This document shows, one piece after another, positions 1-11,192 of a stretch of DNA of 64,000 bases. A model generated the notes under the pieces. It saw only the letters and a program-made list of their open reading frames with translations, had not been told where the DNA came from and did no database searches. Source of the stretch: Ixodes scapularis. Taxonomy: Eukaryota; Arthropoda; Arachnida; Ixodida; Ixodidae. The translations under genes were made by a program, and so were the position numbers. The stretch lies in the NCBI RefSeq assembly GCF_016920785.2, contig NW_024609839.1, forward strand, positions 10,690,196 to 10,754,195, given 5' to 3'. How positions within the stretch are numbered: position 1 is the first letter of the stretch; each line of letters begins with the position of its first letter.

Positions 1-56
1 ACTGAAGCTTGTTTTCCTGCAATACACACGTGTATTGCAGCAAAACAAGCTTCAGT
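1..56. repeat. near-perfect palindrome at window edge
   Basis: The first 56 bases form a hairpin: ACTGAAGCTTGTTTT at the left edge is mirrored by AAAACAAGCTTCAGT ending at 56, centred on ACACGTGT. Only one or two bases fail to pair. It may be the end of a palindromic element continuing upstream of the window, or a complete tiny foldback. No flanking duplication can be judged. Confidence 0.6.
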
Positions 57-1430
57 GAAAGCGTCCCCAGTCGTTCTGTCAATTAAATATGCCGTACCGC
101 TTGTCTGGCTTCAGTATTGCTGCTTCAGAGCAATCTAGAAAATCTAGAATCCTCACCTTTGAACGAGAACGAACTGGCGCCGGCTGGCTTGTGGGCCATG
201 AAAACTGCAAGAGAGGTTTGCGATTAGTTCCGTCCAAGTAACAATTTTTTTGGGTAGCCACCTACAGCACACTCAAAATTACATGCACGGGACACAGATG
301 CCTCATGCGACGGAACTCCCTTCATCCTTGTTTTCTGTTAACTCTGCTCACCTTCACCACTCGCCTCCAATTTCTGCGCTACTTCTTTAATCTCGATTCC
401 CTGGTTCCCAAAGGCCATGCCATGGCTTGCACCAGTAACGGATCTGTCAGCTCTGCGACTGGCGCTATTGTGGCAAAGACGCCACAGCACCTGGCGCTTG
501 ATCTGCTCTTTCAATATTTTGAGCACGGCTCAAAACAGGTGGATGGGTGTCTGGTATGCCCTTTGCTTATTTGCGGATCGTTCCGAATCAGAGGGTAGGC
601 GCTTCTGCGACCTGGGCGCATGCTCGGTATTTTACAACAGTTGAAACCGAACTCTGCAGGAATCTTGAAACATAACACACATAATGTGCACGCCAAAAGG
701 CATAGCAAATGAAACACCCACCATCTATCTATTTTTGTATCTTGTCCGGAAGAAGCTGTCGTATAAGTAGCCTGCCTTGCTTAAGCCGTTCCTCCCTAGT
801 GTCCCGGTTGGTCTCGTCCTGATGAATCGTCGGTGGAGACCTGAGGAGCGGTCAACATCAGATTAGACCTTTTTGAGACAGAACCATATACTTGCTGAGA
901 GGAAGTACACCCAAACGAATCTCAGGCATGTCATTTATAGTGCGTTTTAAATTGAGACGCATGATGTAAAATGAGACGTCAATACTGACGCACCCCTTTT
1001 GCGAACCCAAAATTTTGAAGGCCTTGTCCCCCTTAGCTAGGGGGACAAGGCACATGAATCCCGGCATGTGGATGAAAGTTTTACCTTAACATCCCGACTC
1101 AATGCCCATCCCTGAATATTCGACCGCCACACTTTTAGAAAAAAAAAATTTTTTAGAAAACACCGAGTCATCTACCACCCCTACAAACGCCTGAACCAAG
1201 CATACTCGTACCTTGGCTTGTTTGCTCCGTGCCGCCCCCGAGTTAATTCGGGCAGACAATGTTTTTTTTTTTTTTCAAATGGAACCCACATTCTTAGTTT
1301 TGGTTTGTCTTGTAGAAGCAGGTGGATACTTTTATAAAGCTTCCTCCCTATGCGCTTCCGAGTCAACATTTTTGCAATGGCCAACCCCCGGGCTATGATT
1401 TTGCGCTCCTTGATGAATGCTGAAACTCAT
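57..1430. other. intergenic DNA without a supported gene
   Basis: Open frames here are short and overlap on both strands without splice or codon support. A/T runs occur near 1140 and 1262. I see no recognisable element in this stretch. Confidence 0.5.
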
Positions 1431-2531
1431 ATAGGCGGGCAATAGCTAGCCTTGAAAATACTTGCTTTTGGTGGCCGAGAACAAACTCGTGTTCCTGATC
1501 GGCAGCCACTTGCTGCCAAGAATTGCTGCACATATCCTAAAGATTAGTCTGACACAGATGCTTTGGCTGGACAGAGACACAAAAGCCTGAAACAAGGCCA
1601 CTATACAGACAGGAAATAGAGTGTCTGTGAGGAATGAAACAAACAACTCAGATAGGCATCAATCACTCAGCTTGAAAACACTTGCCATGCGCGGCAAAAA
1701 ACAAACTTCTGGCCTTGATTGGCTGGTTCTTGCCACCAAGACCTGCACGTATAAGAAAGAACCCGGTCTTAATTAAACTTGGGTGCTTTTGCAGAAGAGA
1801 GACAACAAAATACTAGTGCAAGACCACTACACATAGGAAATGGCATCCAAAAGGAATGAAACACAAAACTGATATAGGTGGGCAATAGCTCACCTTGAAA
1901 ATACTTGCTCTTAGTGGCCGAGAACAAACACGTGTTCCTGATTGGCAGCCATTTGCTGCAAAGAATACCTGCAGATATCCTAAAGAACCGAGTCTTAGTC
2001 TAACACAGATGCTTTGACTGGACAGAGACACAAAAGCCTGACACAAGACCACTATAAAGACAGGACATAGAGTGTCTGTGAGGAATGAAACACAAAACTC
2101 AGATAGGCGTCAATCACTCACCTTGAAAACACTTGCCATGCGCGGCAAAGAGCAAACTTCTGGCCTTGATTGGCTGGTGCTTGCCACCAAGACCTGCATG
2201 TATAAGAAAGCACCCGGTCTTAGTCAAACTTGGGTGTTTTGCAGAAGAGAGACAACAAAATACTAATGCAAGACCACTACACATAGGTTATGGCATTCAA
2301 GAGGAATGAAATACAAAACTCATATAGGTGGGCAATAGCTCACCTCTAAAACACTTGCTCTCGGTGGCCGAGAACAAACTCGTGTTCCTGATTGGAAGCC
2401 ATTTGCTGCGAAGAATACCTGTAGATATCCTAAAGAACCCAGTCTTAGTGTAACACAGATGCTTTGGCCGGACAGAATACAAAAGTCTGATACAAACCAC
2501 AAAAAGCAGGAAATAGTGTCTGCGAGAGATG
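1431..2531. repeat. dimeric (higher-order) tandem array, A-B-A-B-A
   Basis: Five diverged units of about 221 bp follow each other. A units start at 1431, 1874 and 2324 and B units at 1652 and 2103. All begin ATAGGYG..CAATYR and contain CACCTTGAAAAYACTTGC. A and B are related but clearly distinct: A has GGTGGCCGAGAACAAA and B has GCGCGGCAAAGAGCAAAC. A resembles A, and B resembles B, more than either resembles the other, so the repeating block is an AB dimer of about 446 bp. Short ORFs inside are by-products of the repeat. Confidence 0.85.
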
Positions 2532-3179
2532 AAAAAAGACCCAAGTGGAGAGGCTCGTTCTGTTTCACGTTAGTCAAATAGTGTAGCTCATTTTGCTAAA
2601 ACAATGCATATTTGCTAAAAAAAAGTATCTATATTTTGCCCCATTTAGCAGAGTTTACTGCCAAGGGTACCTGCACACCAGAATAAGTCAGAATTAGTCA
2701 GTTTTTTTTTCTTCTTTTGATGAGCGACTACAGAATCCTAAACAGGTGATGAAACAAAATATGAACCCAGCAAGACAGGCTAGTTTGCCTTGATGCAAGC
2801 ACAGTGCCTCGGCCAACCAAATGAGGTTCTATTCTTTATCACTTGTCATATTTGGTGGGAATAGTAAAGTAAATGAAAATAAGGCAACCTCTCTTCTAGC
2901 CGACAGCTGCAAACAAAATTCATATACCTCGATGAACGACCTGGAAATAAAATTGGGTGGTTACCAAGTGGTTTAAGGTGTCAAATTTCAAACTTACAGA
3001 ATGTAGTTTTGGTTTAAGTCCTCCCGGTGTATATTTTTATCCTTATGTCTATATTTACATTGTTTTTTGTATTTTTGAGGCACAAGTACTTAATATATAC
3101 GCTAATTCACCTTTAGAAGCGTTTTAATTACACTCCATGCCTTTCTAGTGCTCGTAATTGATTCTTGGTGAAAGCGATC
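2532..3179. other. AT-rich intergenic DNA
   Basis: Nothing recognisable is seen; the sequence is AT-rich with stops in all frames. Confidence 0.5.
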
Positions 3180-3422
3180 TTAAATTTTTCTTTTCTTGCT
3201 GTCGCTGCTGCTTGCTTTCTCACCTTTAGAATGCTGACAACTCGACACAAAAGTAATGAAAAATGTGTTTAAAATGTCATGAATATCAGCATTTCCAAGC
3301 TGTACCCCTGCTTCATGCCCCGACCATGCCACCATGCCATAGCTGAGTGCAGTGACAAATGGTCCCAGGTTTGTCACCCGACCGTATTTTGGGCTTACGG
3401 TGTGGCGCGACTCATGAAGCAC
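3180..3422 (-). CDS. unassigned ORF, possible 3'-terminal exon
   Basis: An 80-codon open frame on the minus strand, read from a GTG rather than an ATG, ends in a basic SKKRKI tail before its stop. The composition is not repetitive. It opens just after a TAG that could serve as a splice acceptor behind a moderately pyrimidine-rich stretch. An ATTAAA-type sequence lies within about 60 bases after the stop. These signs would fit a terminal exon, or a decayed retrocopy. I do not recognise the protein and no partner exons were found. Confidence 0.3.
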   Translation of the reverse strand: MLHESRHTVSPKYGRVTNLGPFVTALSYGMVAWSGHEAGVQLGNADIHDILNTFFITFVSSCQHSKGEKASSSDSKKRKI

Positions 3423-4060
3423 CTATGCTTCGCGATGGAGCCAGTGAGCGAGGTGTGACACACTAGAGCTGTGCAAGCCACAGCTTTACAGCCTGCAAAG
3501 CGTGGGAAGATCCCTCTCCCTTTGCAGAGCTGGCATTAGCTCACCGAGAAGCTATTGCAAGCACTAGAAAGCCACAGAGTGTGAATAAAAGCGCTTCTGA
3601 AAATTAATTAGTGTGTAAATTATGCATCTATATGTTAAAACTTAAAAAAAGTATATATGTATATATATATATATATATATTTAAATACTAAAAAAGGCAA
3701 AAAAGAAAAAAAATGTTTCCAGGTGGGCTTACACCCAGAGCTCCACGGCCCTTGAATTCAGTTCCCTAAAGCCCGCTTCAGACGGAACAATTTCGCCCAG
3801 AAACTTCATGTCGCAACACCAGCAACACGGGACGCCCGCGTTCACATGCAGCAATTGAATTGCTACGACTTGCCATCATCATCATGAAATTTCATTTTTT
3901 CTTACAGTATTTAGACGCACAGTTATATCCTAAAAACATGTTTTTATATCTTTAAATTGCGCTGAGAATACTAACTCATCTTTTTGAAACAGTTTATTTT
4001 CAAAAATGATCCATTTCAAACCAGAACTAAGTCCTCAGTTCTCATCATCAAGACCACAGG
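3423..4060. other. intergenic DNA with a (TA)n microsatellite
   Basis: A pure (AT)n run occupies about 3651-3680 and is followed by A-rich sequence. No gene-like segment is visible. Confidence 0.5.
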
Positions 4061-4335
4061 GGTGTCACATGAAAATGTTGCATTCCTGATTGGCTGCTGC
4101 CGCTTCAAACATCTCCGAGTAGTCAAAGTTGCTCGTCCGCTTCGAGCCGGACCCAATCTCAGCAATTCGTGTCGATCTAGGGAAAACTAGGGAACAACCC
4201 GCCAGCAGCCGCAAAATTGCTGGAAAGGTTGCCCCGTCTGAAGCGATCCTATACTCTGTTTCATACATAGAGTGCAACGCAGTCAAAGCTAGCGCACTGG
4301 TCTGCATTGCTGACCGTGCCTACGTTCGCCCCATA
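4060..4335. repeat. dispersed repeat (probable MITE), full copy
   Basis: A moderately GC-rich block is open on both strands over 70-80 codons. Its segment 4248-4300 recurs inverted at 5355-5393, sharing the core TATGAAACAGAGTATA and the preceding CTTTGAC..GCGTTGCA. Openness on both strands plus a second genomic copy argues for a mobile repeat rather than a gene. I did not find clear terminal repeats. Confidence 0.5.
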
Positions 4336-4527
4336 AGATAGTGCGTCCCCTGCAAAAAAGTTTTTAAAAGTCGGAAAATGTGCCTCCTCGGGGCTAGTAA
4401 CTGATAATGGCGTTATGATTTCAACGGAGCACAAATGTTTTTCAAGAAAAAGGAAAAGATAATGTAAACCACCTTAAATTGTTTTCGTGTTCATCCGTGT
4501 GGCAGCCGCTGTGGGTTTTCGGGTTTT

Positions 4528-5041
4528 GTGGCACTGGCTGGTTTTGAGAAGATGGCATCTTATGCAGCAAGCTCAAGTACCTCTCCTGCTCGGATGTTTT
4601 CGAAGATTCGTTGTGCGAAAATCTTGAAAGAGTGCAAGCAGATGATCGCCAATCTGTACGGGAGTATAAGAACACATTCCCCGGAGAATTCGGTCGTGAA
4701 GTCCTGGAGACGGCCAGTAACGACACTGGAGTGTGCCCTGTACTGTCGCGAAGTGCAAGGCGCAGTGCCTATCTGGCAAGGTGGCGTCCCCGAAGCAAAG
4801 ACCTCGCAACGTGAAAGTTTCGAGCACGGGGACCGTCAAGCATGACGAGTTCACACAGAACGCCATTCGCCTGAAGGTGCATCGCAAGTGCTCCGAGAGG
4901 GAGATTCCTACCCTTGACAGCTATTTCAAAATGAACTGTACAGGCCACAACTATTGTCGATTAACGTTTTATTATAAATTTTGGGACAAGGCCGCTATCA
5001 GGGCGATTCCTCATTCCACGCTGCACGAAAGAAAAATATAA
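4528..5041 (+). pseudogene. decayed transposase N-terminus (HTH type), frameshifted
   Basis: Three overlapping plus-strand frames (starting near 4528, 4611 and 4733) read as successive parts of one protein. The first holds ILKECKQMIANLYGSI. The second holds ETASNDTGVCPVLSRSARR, which looks like the recognition part of a helix-turn-helix. The third runs through KQRPRNVKVSS, HDEFTQNAIRLKVHR and EIPTLD. From memory this order (helix-turn-helix, PRNVK-type linker, DDFT..IRRKVH, LPTLD) is found in a transposase-like family abundant in ticks. The catalytic part is missing after about 4940. Frame changes show that it is dead. The family name needs a protein search. Confidence 0.45.
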
Positions 5042-5354
5042 CTTGGTGCTGGAGGCAAATAACACTTGCAAAGCGGCAGACCAGATGGTAGAAATCTGGC
5101 CTCTCGGCGACTTATAAATAAAAATCAAGAAGGAGGAACTGAAATATGCACTTCGTCAATGCGCACAATCTTGCACGAAAAGTATGTCTAAAAAAACAAA
5201 GGAAAAAAAAAAACCAAAAAGCTTTGCGCGTAAAACGGGTTCAAACCACAGCCACTGAGACGTCAATATCGCCAGAGCAGCGCCTTCTACCACTCGTCCA
5301 CGAAACGCGCGGAGTAACACTTTTTCTATTTTTTCAAACGCACCACTTTAGTAC

Positions 5355-5515
5355 CTTTGACAGCGTTGCACGCTAAGTATGAAACAGAGTATAAGACACC
5401 CTATTGTCTGGTACAGAGACAATTTATGAACGCTTGGGTGTTTAAACGATCTACTACACATTTTAGAGAAATAAAAAAAAAACATTGGGTGTTTAAACGT
5501 TGTACCACCCCTTTT
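5355..5515. repeat. inverted partial copy of the 4.1-kb repeat, followed by a 52-bp tandem duplication
   Basis: Bases 5355-5393 match the reverse complement of 4255-4300. Then GGGTGTTTAAACG occurs twice, near 5437 and 5487, in two 52-bp units with similar flanks (CTACTACAC and GTACCACCC). Confidence 0.55.
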
Positions 5516-6880
5516 TCAATAGAAAAAAGCAACAATAAAAAAAACACATTTCAGAAGAAAAGGTTAAGGAAAGGGAATGTACCATTATGTTCAGTGAAGT
5601 TTGGTGACAAGACTCGGGACTCGAGCAGGAATGCAGTTATCCTTGGTGTGACCTTATGAGACTGTCTTGCTGCCTTTGCTGGGGTTTATCTAATTGAAGT
5701 ACCTGTACGAAAAATAGAACACAAGTGCATAACTCTCATTATTCACAAGCAAATTTGTCAATGTCCAAAATGACCCATGAAGAAAATTATGCGAGGAATT
5801 TTAAGGCTGCATTGGCCGAGTCACCTCTCGTGGCCAATGTTTCATAGCAACTTTAATTGTAGTGAACAGTTATAGGGTATATTACGAACAAAGTGCAATT
5901 TGGTTTTGTAGGAAACTATAACACACAAAACGACACTTGAATGCAGTATGTTGAGGTACCTCTAAACAAACTCCAGGGTTTCATGGCGCCTCTTTCAGAT
6001 ACCTGATGTTGAACATGAAATATGTGCACCAAGGAGTGAACAAACAGCGACTTCAGATTTGTCTCTAACACCAGCGACATGTCGACAAGGAGTGCAACGT
6101 GTAGAAGGTCGTCTAGAAGTGTGCCAAGATGAAAAAGCAAGATGTAACGATATCAGAATAAGATCACACCAACGAGGCACCATTGTGGTGAGACAATCTA
6201 CGATGAAGAGACAGTAATCGGGAGTCAACCGACGTACGGCCGCGATTTACTTTGCGGCGACTGAAATAAAACATGGCAAAAAAAAAAAGAAAATTAAAAA
6301 TTATAAAACGCGTTTTTTTTTTTTATCTTATTCTTTGAGCGCAGCCGGTAGCAGAGCAGTTGGGCGGCGTCACGAAAATCTGACAGACTCGCTAGCTGTT
6401 CTCAACTTCGTACGGCGCCAGTCGGCACCACAGATGAATGGTCGGCACTCTTAGTCTACCAGGGAAAAAAAAGGTACGAGCTCAGAGCCCAGCGTCGATC
6501 GCGACTTTCGTAAAGAGAAGCTCCGGTAACACTTCGGCGACTCGCGAGCGTTAAACAACGCCTCTTCGAACGAGCCCACGAATCCAACACGTCGAACGGT
6601 TTGCGCCGGTAAGCACGCTGGGAGCCATGGGGCTGGAGGTTCAATATCCGAAAGAGACGACGCGCTGGTTTCTACGTCTATTTCGCACATGAGATAACAA
6701 GCCGAGTGATAGCTAGCCGAGTGTAAACACTGACTGAAGTTACATCAGAGTACACGCAGTCGAAATGACGTCTGCAACAGAGCACAGCCAGACGCTTTCA
6801 GCAGGGGACGCATGCGTTCAAATAAGCTGCGATTTCAAATCATCATGTCTCCCTTCTGTCCTTCAGTGTTCACTTTGATC
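5516..6880. other. intergenic DNA with one weak coding-like stretch
   Basis: Between about 5996 and 6216 one plus-strand frame stays open and reads IPDVEHEICAPRSEQ at its start. It follows a TTTCAG that could be a splice acceptor, but it has no start codon and no donor that I trust. The rest, including A/T runs near 6280 and 6312, shows nothing recognisable. Confidence 0.3.
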
Positions 6881-6989
6881 TGTGTATACCAAAGCACTCA
6901 ATGCTGCAAGTAATAAAGTCGTCTATACGTACCTTTCGAAGCGATTGAAAGTGCGTTGGTTTCACTTGGAACCCACAAGCAAAGTGCGC

Positions 6990-7260
6990 GACGAACTTGA
7001 CGAGCCGTTATCCGTCGGTCCCGCCATCGCCGCTGTCTCGCCGGGTTGGCGCGGTCGCGGTCGCTGCGCAATGGCGCAATCGCGTAATCTCGGGCTAGGC
7101 TTGGCTGGATCGGCGGATTCGGCCACTCGGCAGCTCGCTCAGCCGCTTGTCTGGCTCGATGGGCTACTCGCGGCTTGCTCGGCTCGCCTCCCTTCGGAAT
7201 TCGAACTGCCTCCGAAGCTCGAGCGCTCGAGCTTTCGCGCGCGCGGGTTGACGATGGAAA
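6990..7260. other. CpG-rich island
   Basis: About 270 bases are far richer in GC and CpG than the neighbourhood, with repeated CTCGGC/GCTCG words and a GAGCGCTCGAG palindrome near 7220. A 153-codon plus-strand frame (6882-7343) spans it, but the upstream part is low-quality coding and the frame has no recognisable domain. It could be a promoter or first-exon region, or the GC-rich end of a mobile element. Confidence 0.3.
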
Positions 7261-8086
7261 TTTTTCTCATAAAACGAGTCTGTAACGTATCGTTTGATGG
7301 CGCAAATGCACGTATTTTTCCCGTCGTTTTTTACAGTGTGTGAATCTTGCGAAACAGGCGACGAAGAGTGGTGGGTGAAATGTGCTCGTGTGTGGTCGTG
7401 GATTTTGTGTACGACGTAGCATTACCCAGAAAGGTGGGTCAATATCGATAAATGTGCGGGTAAGAAGCACGTGACCTGTCAAGCCCATTAATCCTCATTA
7501 TTTTGTCGTGCGAACTGACATTGTCACGTATCGCGTTCGATTTGGGTTCCAACATTGGTAACCTAACTTTTGTTGCATTAAAACTGCAATAAACATTTGT
7601 TTGAAAACGATCACTCCAATGAGCACGTCGTTATTGGGCTTTCTCATTGAAAGGTAGGTCGCGGGTGTCCCAGCTAGTTATTCTGAATGGTTTGGTGGTT
7701 GTCTAGCATTTCAAGCGCTCGAGGCTGTCTGTACTGTGTGCCGTACGTACACTTGCGCTTTCGATCAATGTGAGTGTGTTTGCAACGCGGAACGTTTGTG
7801 TTCTGTGTGTATCCACCTCCAATATCGTTCTCTCTCGTATTGCCGTATGGTAACTCCTGCTGTTCTACAATATCATTCACGCGATGTCGTATATGTGGGC
7901 GTACCGATATCCACATGTTGCTTCACGGGCGATCAATAATGTGTTACGTATCCTCTTAGTCCGCGGTATATGCCGACGTAATTCATGTTGGTAACTTGGA
8001 ATTCGTTCTGAGATTTATCCACGCGATATTGTATTCTCCTTTGGGCCCGTGATCGACGACCGATATTTATATATCGTGTGGCCGCG

Positions 8087-8290
8087 CAGTATGTCCATGT
8101 CGGTCACCAATATGCACGCGGTGTCGTATTCTATTCCAATAACCGTAAGTTCTGTCGGGATATTGTGCTTCGATATCGTGTTGTATACCAATAACCGCAA
8201 GTTATATCGGGATATTGTGCTCCAATATCCTGTTGTATACCGATAACCACATACTATATCGGGATATTGTGCTCCGATATGAATTCCCAT
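8087..8290. repeat. 52-bp tandem repeat, about four copies
   Basis: The word ATAACC opens units at 8139, 8191 and 8243 (period 52). Each is followed by TCGGGATATTGTGCT and a CRATATC element; a more degenerate unit precedes them from about 8087. Looser versions of the same CGATATTGTAT words extend back to about 7810, so the visible array is the best-preserved part of a longer one. Confidence 0.7.
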
Positions 8291-8565
8291 CGTGCGTATT
8301 GGGTTAATCGGATAACAATAAGTTTTTATTGGTTTCCATCAACTTCATTGGAATACAATATTTCCAATAAGCCGAGTTCATATTGGCCTTTTTCAATAGG
8401 GATTATAAGCGTTTTTGGCACTTTGTATGCAATAAACGTATCAATCATGCCCATCTCCACTGATATCTTACAATTGCATTCTTGCGTATTTCAAAACATC
8501 AAATTATTTCTAATGCCTCCCAGTGCCGACGCTGCATGTCGCCGTGGTACGAATATGAACGCTTG

Positions 8566-8744
8566 TTTCGTCATTGTGTGGATAGCAAAATTTCAGAATA
8601 CAAGAAACATCTCTATAAAGCTACCCGTTACCAGCGAATTTAGATCGGCTCACCAAGAATAGAAAGGTCAAAGAGAAATCGCTCATTTCATGAGCCCAAA
8701 TGGCGACCATACGGGGAGCTTGGCACTACTTTCCCACGATCCAG
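8566..8744 (-). repeat. dispersed repeat, inverted partner of 26312-26490
   Basis: The reverse complement contains GTGAGCCGATCTAAATTCGC, then GGGTAGCTTTATA and, on its other side, GTCGCCATTT and CTGGATC. The same words occur in the same order on the plus strand at 26312-26490. The two copies are about 17.7 kb apart and of opposite orientation. The copies disagree in reading frame, so I treat this as a non-coding repeat. Confidence 0.6.
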
Positions 8745-8937
8745 TTATTTTAGTATACAAGTAAAGTGAACTAGAGGAGGGGTACTGAGCTCAGCGAACG
8801 CTCACGGCTGCCGCACTTCGAGTCGACGGCACAAGAAGGGCTCCACTAAAGAATGGCCTGGATGAAGAGCGTGGCTAGGGCGGCTCTTGCTGTACTATTT
8901 GCGTCGTCGTTGCCGTCGTTGCCGCCGTCAAACCGGC

Positions 8938-9010
8938 ATTGATACATACATACCTGCATACATAAGTTTATTGCATAAGGAACTAGTACATGAGTTGTCC
9001 AAGCCCGCAT
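8938..9010 (-). mobile_element. LINE 3' end with (TATG)n-type tail
   Basis: Read on the minus strand the stretch gives GGACAACTCATGTACTAG, then GCAATAAACTTATG and a run of GTATG/TATG units. An AATAAA followed directly by a simple tandem tail is usual for tick non-LTR elements. Only the tail end is present. Confidence 0.45.
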
Positions 9011-10817
9011 AAGCACGTGTGCTTGTGTGCCGAACACTGTTGCAATGGATAGGATGCTATTATACTTACACAAAACAAAACAAAGGCACCGGCGTGCTTT
9101 CGGCGTAAAAAAGAAAAAAAAAATACCGGCATGCTTTTGCGTAAAAAAAAAAGCGGTTGTGATTTATTCGATATAAGCGACAGAAAACACGCGAAACAAA
9201 TTTGAACACGAGTAAGTTCCGGTGGCCAAACGGCCAAGTCAAACCTCCTCGCCTAAGGCCTTCAGAATGCTCGAATACTCCAGCCTATGCTACCGCAGCG
9301 CCGCCTCGTACATTCGGGACCTTTCTCCGCTCGCCGCTTAACAGGAATGCATGGTGCGAGTCGACGCTTGATGTCACTGACCCTCCTCTAGTTTACTCTA
9401 GCAGAGGCTAGTTCTTTGTCACCCTTATAGTCCCTCAGACAGGCGCCAAGTAAAAACAAATCCCGTTTAAATAGTCAAATGAGAGTAACAATGACCCCTC
9501 AGTAATGTTTTACTCGAGCCTCTTTTTTACTGGTTTAAAATACCAGGGTGTTTGAAACTATATTTACATCAGTAACTGCACCGAAAAAAAAAATAATAAA
9601 AGTGCCTGCCATCACATTTGGACGTGGACTCACACTGTTCGCGGTGAGAAGGTCGCTAGGGGCGCTGCTGTTTACCACACTATGATTGGTGCACGTGCTA
9701 CCCAAGCGTTTCTATCTCAAATTGTATAGTGTACAGCAGCTTGGCATTGCACATGCTTCTTGCACCAGCGGAGAAGGTAAAGTACCCTCACTACGGGTTG
9801 TGAAAGAATTCCACCAAACGGCGATACCCAAACTTCCCGCCGCGAATAACAGCCACGCTAAGAGAAGGTTTCCAAGGAAACGATGAAGTACGTGCTTCAA
9901 AGTGCCGAGCATAAATCATACGCATTAGGGGCACGTTCTTCGCAAACACGCACATAAATATAGTCCATGGAGTAGCACTCAGCTCGTAATTTGGGTGGGT
10001 GTAAAAATGTGATCCTTATCTGCGCGCCAAGCAGAGTGGTTGCCTCAGGACTGAAAGCCATTAAGCTCGGAGACTGGGCAAAGCAGGTCATTTTTTTTTT
10101 ACTCAGCTCAAGCCCGAAGGCCAAGAACGAATAATAATACCCGAACGCAGTAAGAATAATGACAATAAAAAAGTAACAACTAATAAATGGAGAAGAGAGT
10201 ACATTCAGAGAACAAGACTTGCGGTGAAAGAGGGAATATGTGAAGAGAATCCTCCCCTATAGTAAAGGGAGCTTGAGAAAAAGTGTAAACGGGGAGGATT
10301 GTTTCCCACGGGGAATAAATGAGGAGGACCGTCCCTTTGCCACTAATGCACAGCCCTCTCAATCTGTCGAGCTAACCGTATTCGTGAATTGCGCGAAAGC
10401 GTAGCCACCAATCATTTAAACGGGACGTTATCCCGCGTACAACAGGCTCTGACAGCTAAGTCATCCTGTTAATGGGGCGTATGCTTTTACGCGCGTACGC
10501 ACTCCATCCCGTCCCTCGCCAGAATTTTCGGGGACAGGACTTCGCGCTGCCGCCATCTTCAATAGCGGAACGCTGTTTTAGGACTAAGTGCAGCGATCGT
10601 TGTAGCGAAAGTTAGCCCTTCATGGCCACTGCATGGCACGGCCAGGCACGTTGCACCAGAAAGAACCTGCGAAAGTGTGTGAACATTTTGTTTTTCTCAC
10701 AGCTATGGTTGTTACGGGTTTTTGCACCACTGGAAATGACGTCCGTTGTTGTAGTTGTTTGTGTAGCTGCCATGTAGGATGTCCGCCGTCGATGTCGCCA
10801 AATCCTTCAAAAAACGT
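9011..10817. other. intergenic DNA, no supported gene
   Basis: Short frames occur on both strands. One of them (9712-9912, minus) has a hydrophobic stretch, but the opposite strand is equally open, so neither is accepted. A CAGGGTGTTTGAAACTAT word at about 9544 resembles the end of a DNA transposon, but no partner end was found. Confidence 0.4.
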
Positions 10818-10821
10818 TTCC

Positions 10822-10893
10822 CCGCCTCCCGCGGGAATCGAACCTGCAGGGTCCGCTGCGTGTCAAGTGGGTGCGTTACGATTGAGCTACGCC
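10822..10893 (-). tRNA. tRNA-like sequence (degenerate, Val-GAC-like; pseudo-tRNA or SINE head)
   Basis: The minus strand reads GGCGTAGCTCAATCGTAACG (A-box-like), then a loop TTGACAC that would expose GAC, then GGTTCGATTCC, a perfect B box. The T stem pairs at 4 of 5 positions. The acceptor and anticodon stems do not pair well, so a working tRNA is unlikely. It is best read as a tRNA pseudogene or the promoter head of a tRNA-derived SINE whose body I could not delimit. Confidence 0.5.
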
Positions 10894-11192
10894 ATATTGT
10901 TTTTTTTTTAAATATTGACTGATGTGCAACACAGATATACTAAAAACGTCTAGCAAACCGTTACCATGTTCCGCGTACTGCGCTGATGGCACCTCTGAAG
11001 CATGCTTTTAATCGCGCGCCCTAGTGATGCCGTGACCGCGTGGCTCGCGCATAAGAGCACGTTTCAAAGGCTCCGGTAATGCGGTACGCGGCACACCGTA
11101 ACGGTTTGTTAAAAATCCCCAATAACCCTGCGTATACATTAAGTTTTTGTAGTACCCGCACAGTGGGGTGCGTGATTCACGTACCCCATGGT

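Noticed and set aside
9712..9912. Small membrane protein (hydrophobic minus-strand frame)
   Set aside because: The plus strand is open over the same bases and nothing supports transcription or a real start.
10822..10893. Functional tRNA-Val gene
   Set aside because: The B box is perfect but acceptor and anticodon stems do not pair, so only a tRNA-like sequence is claimed.
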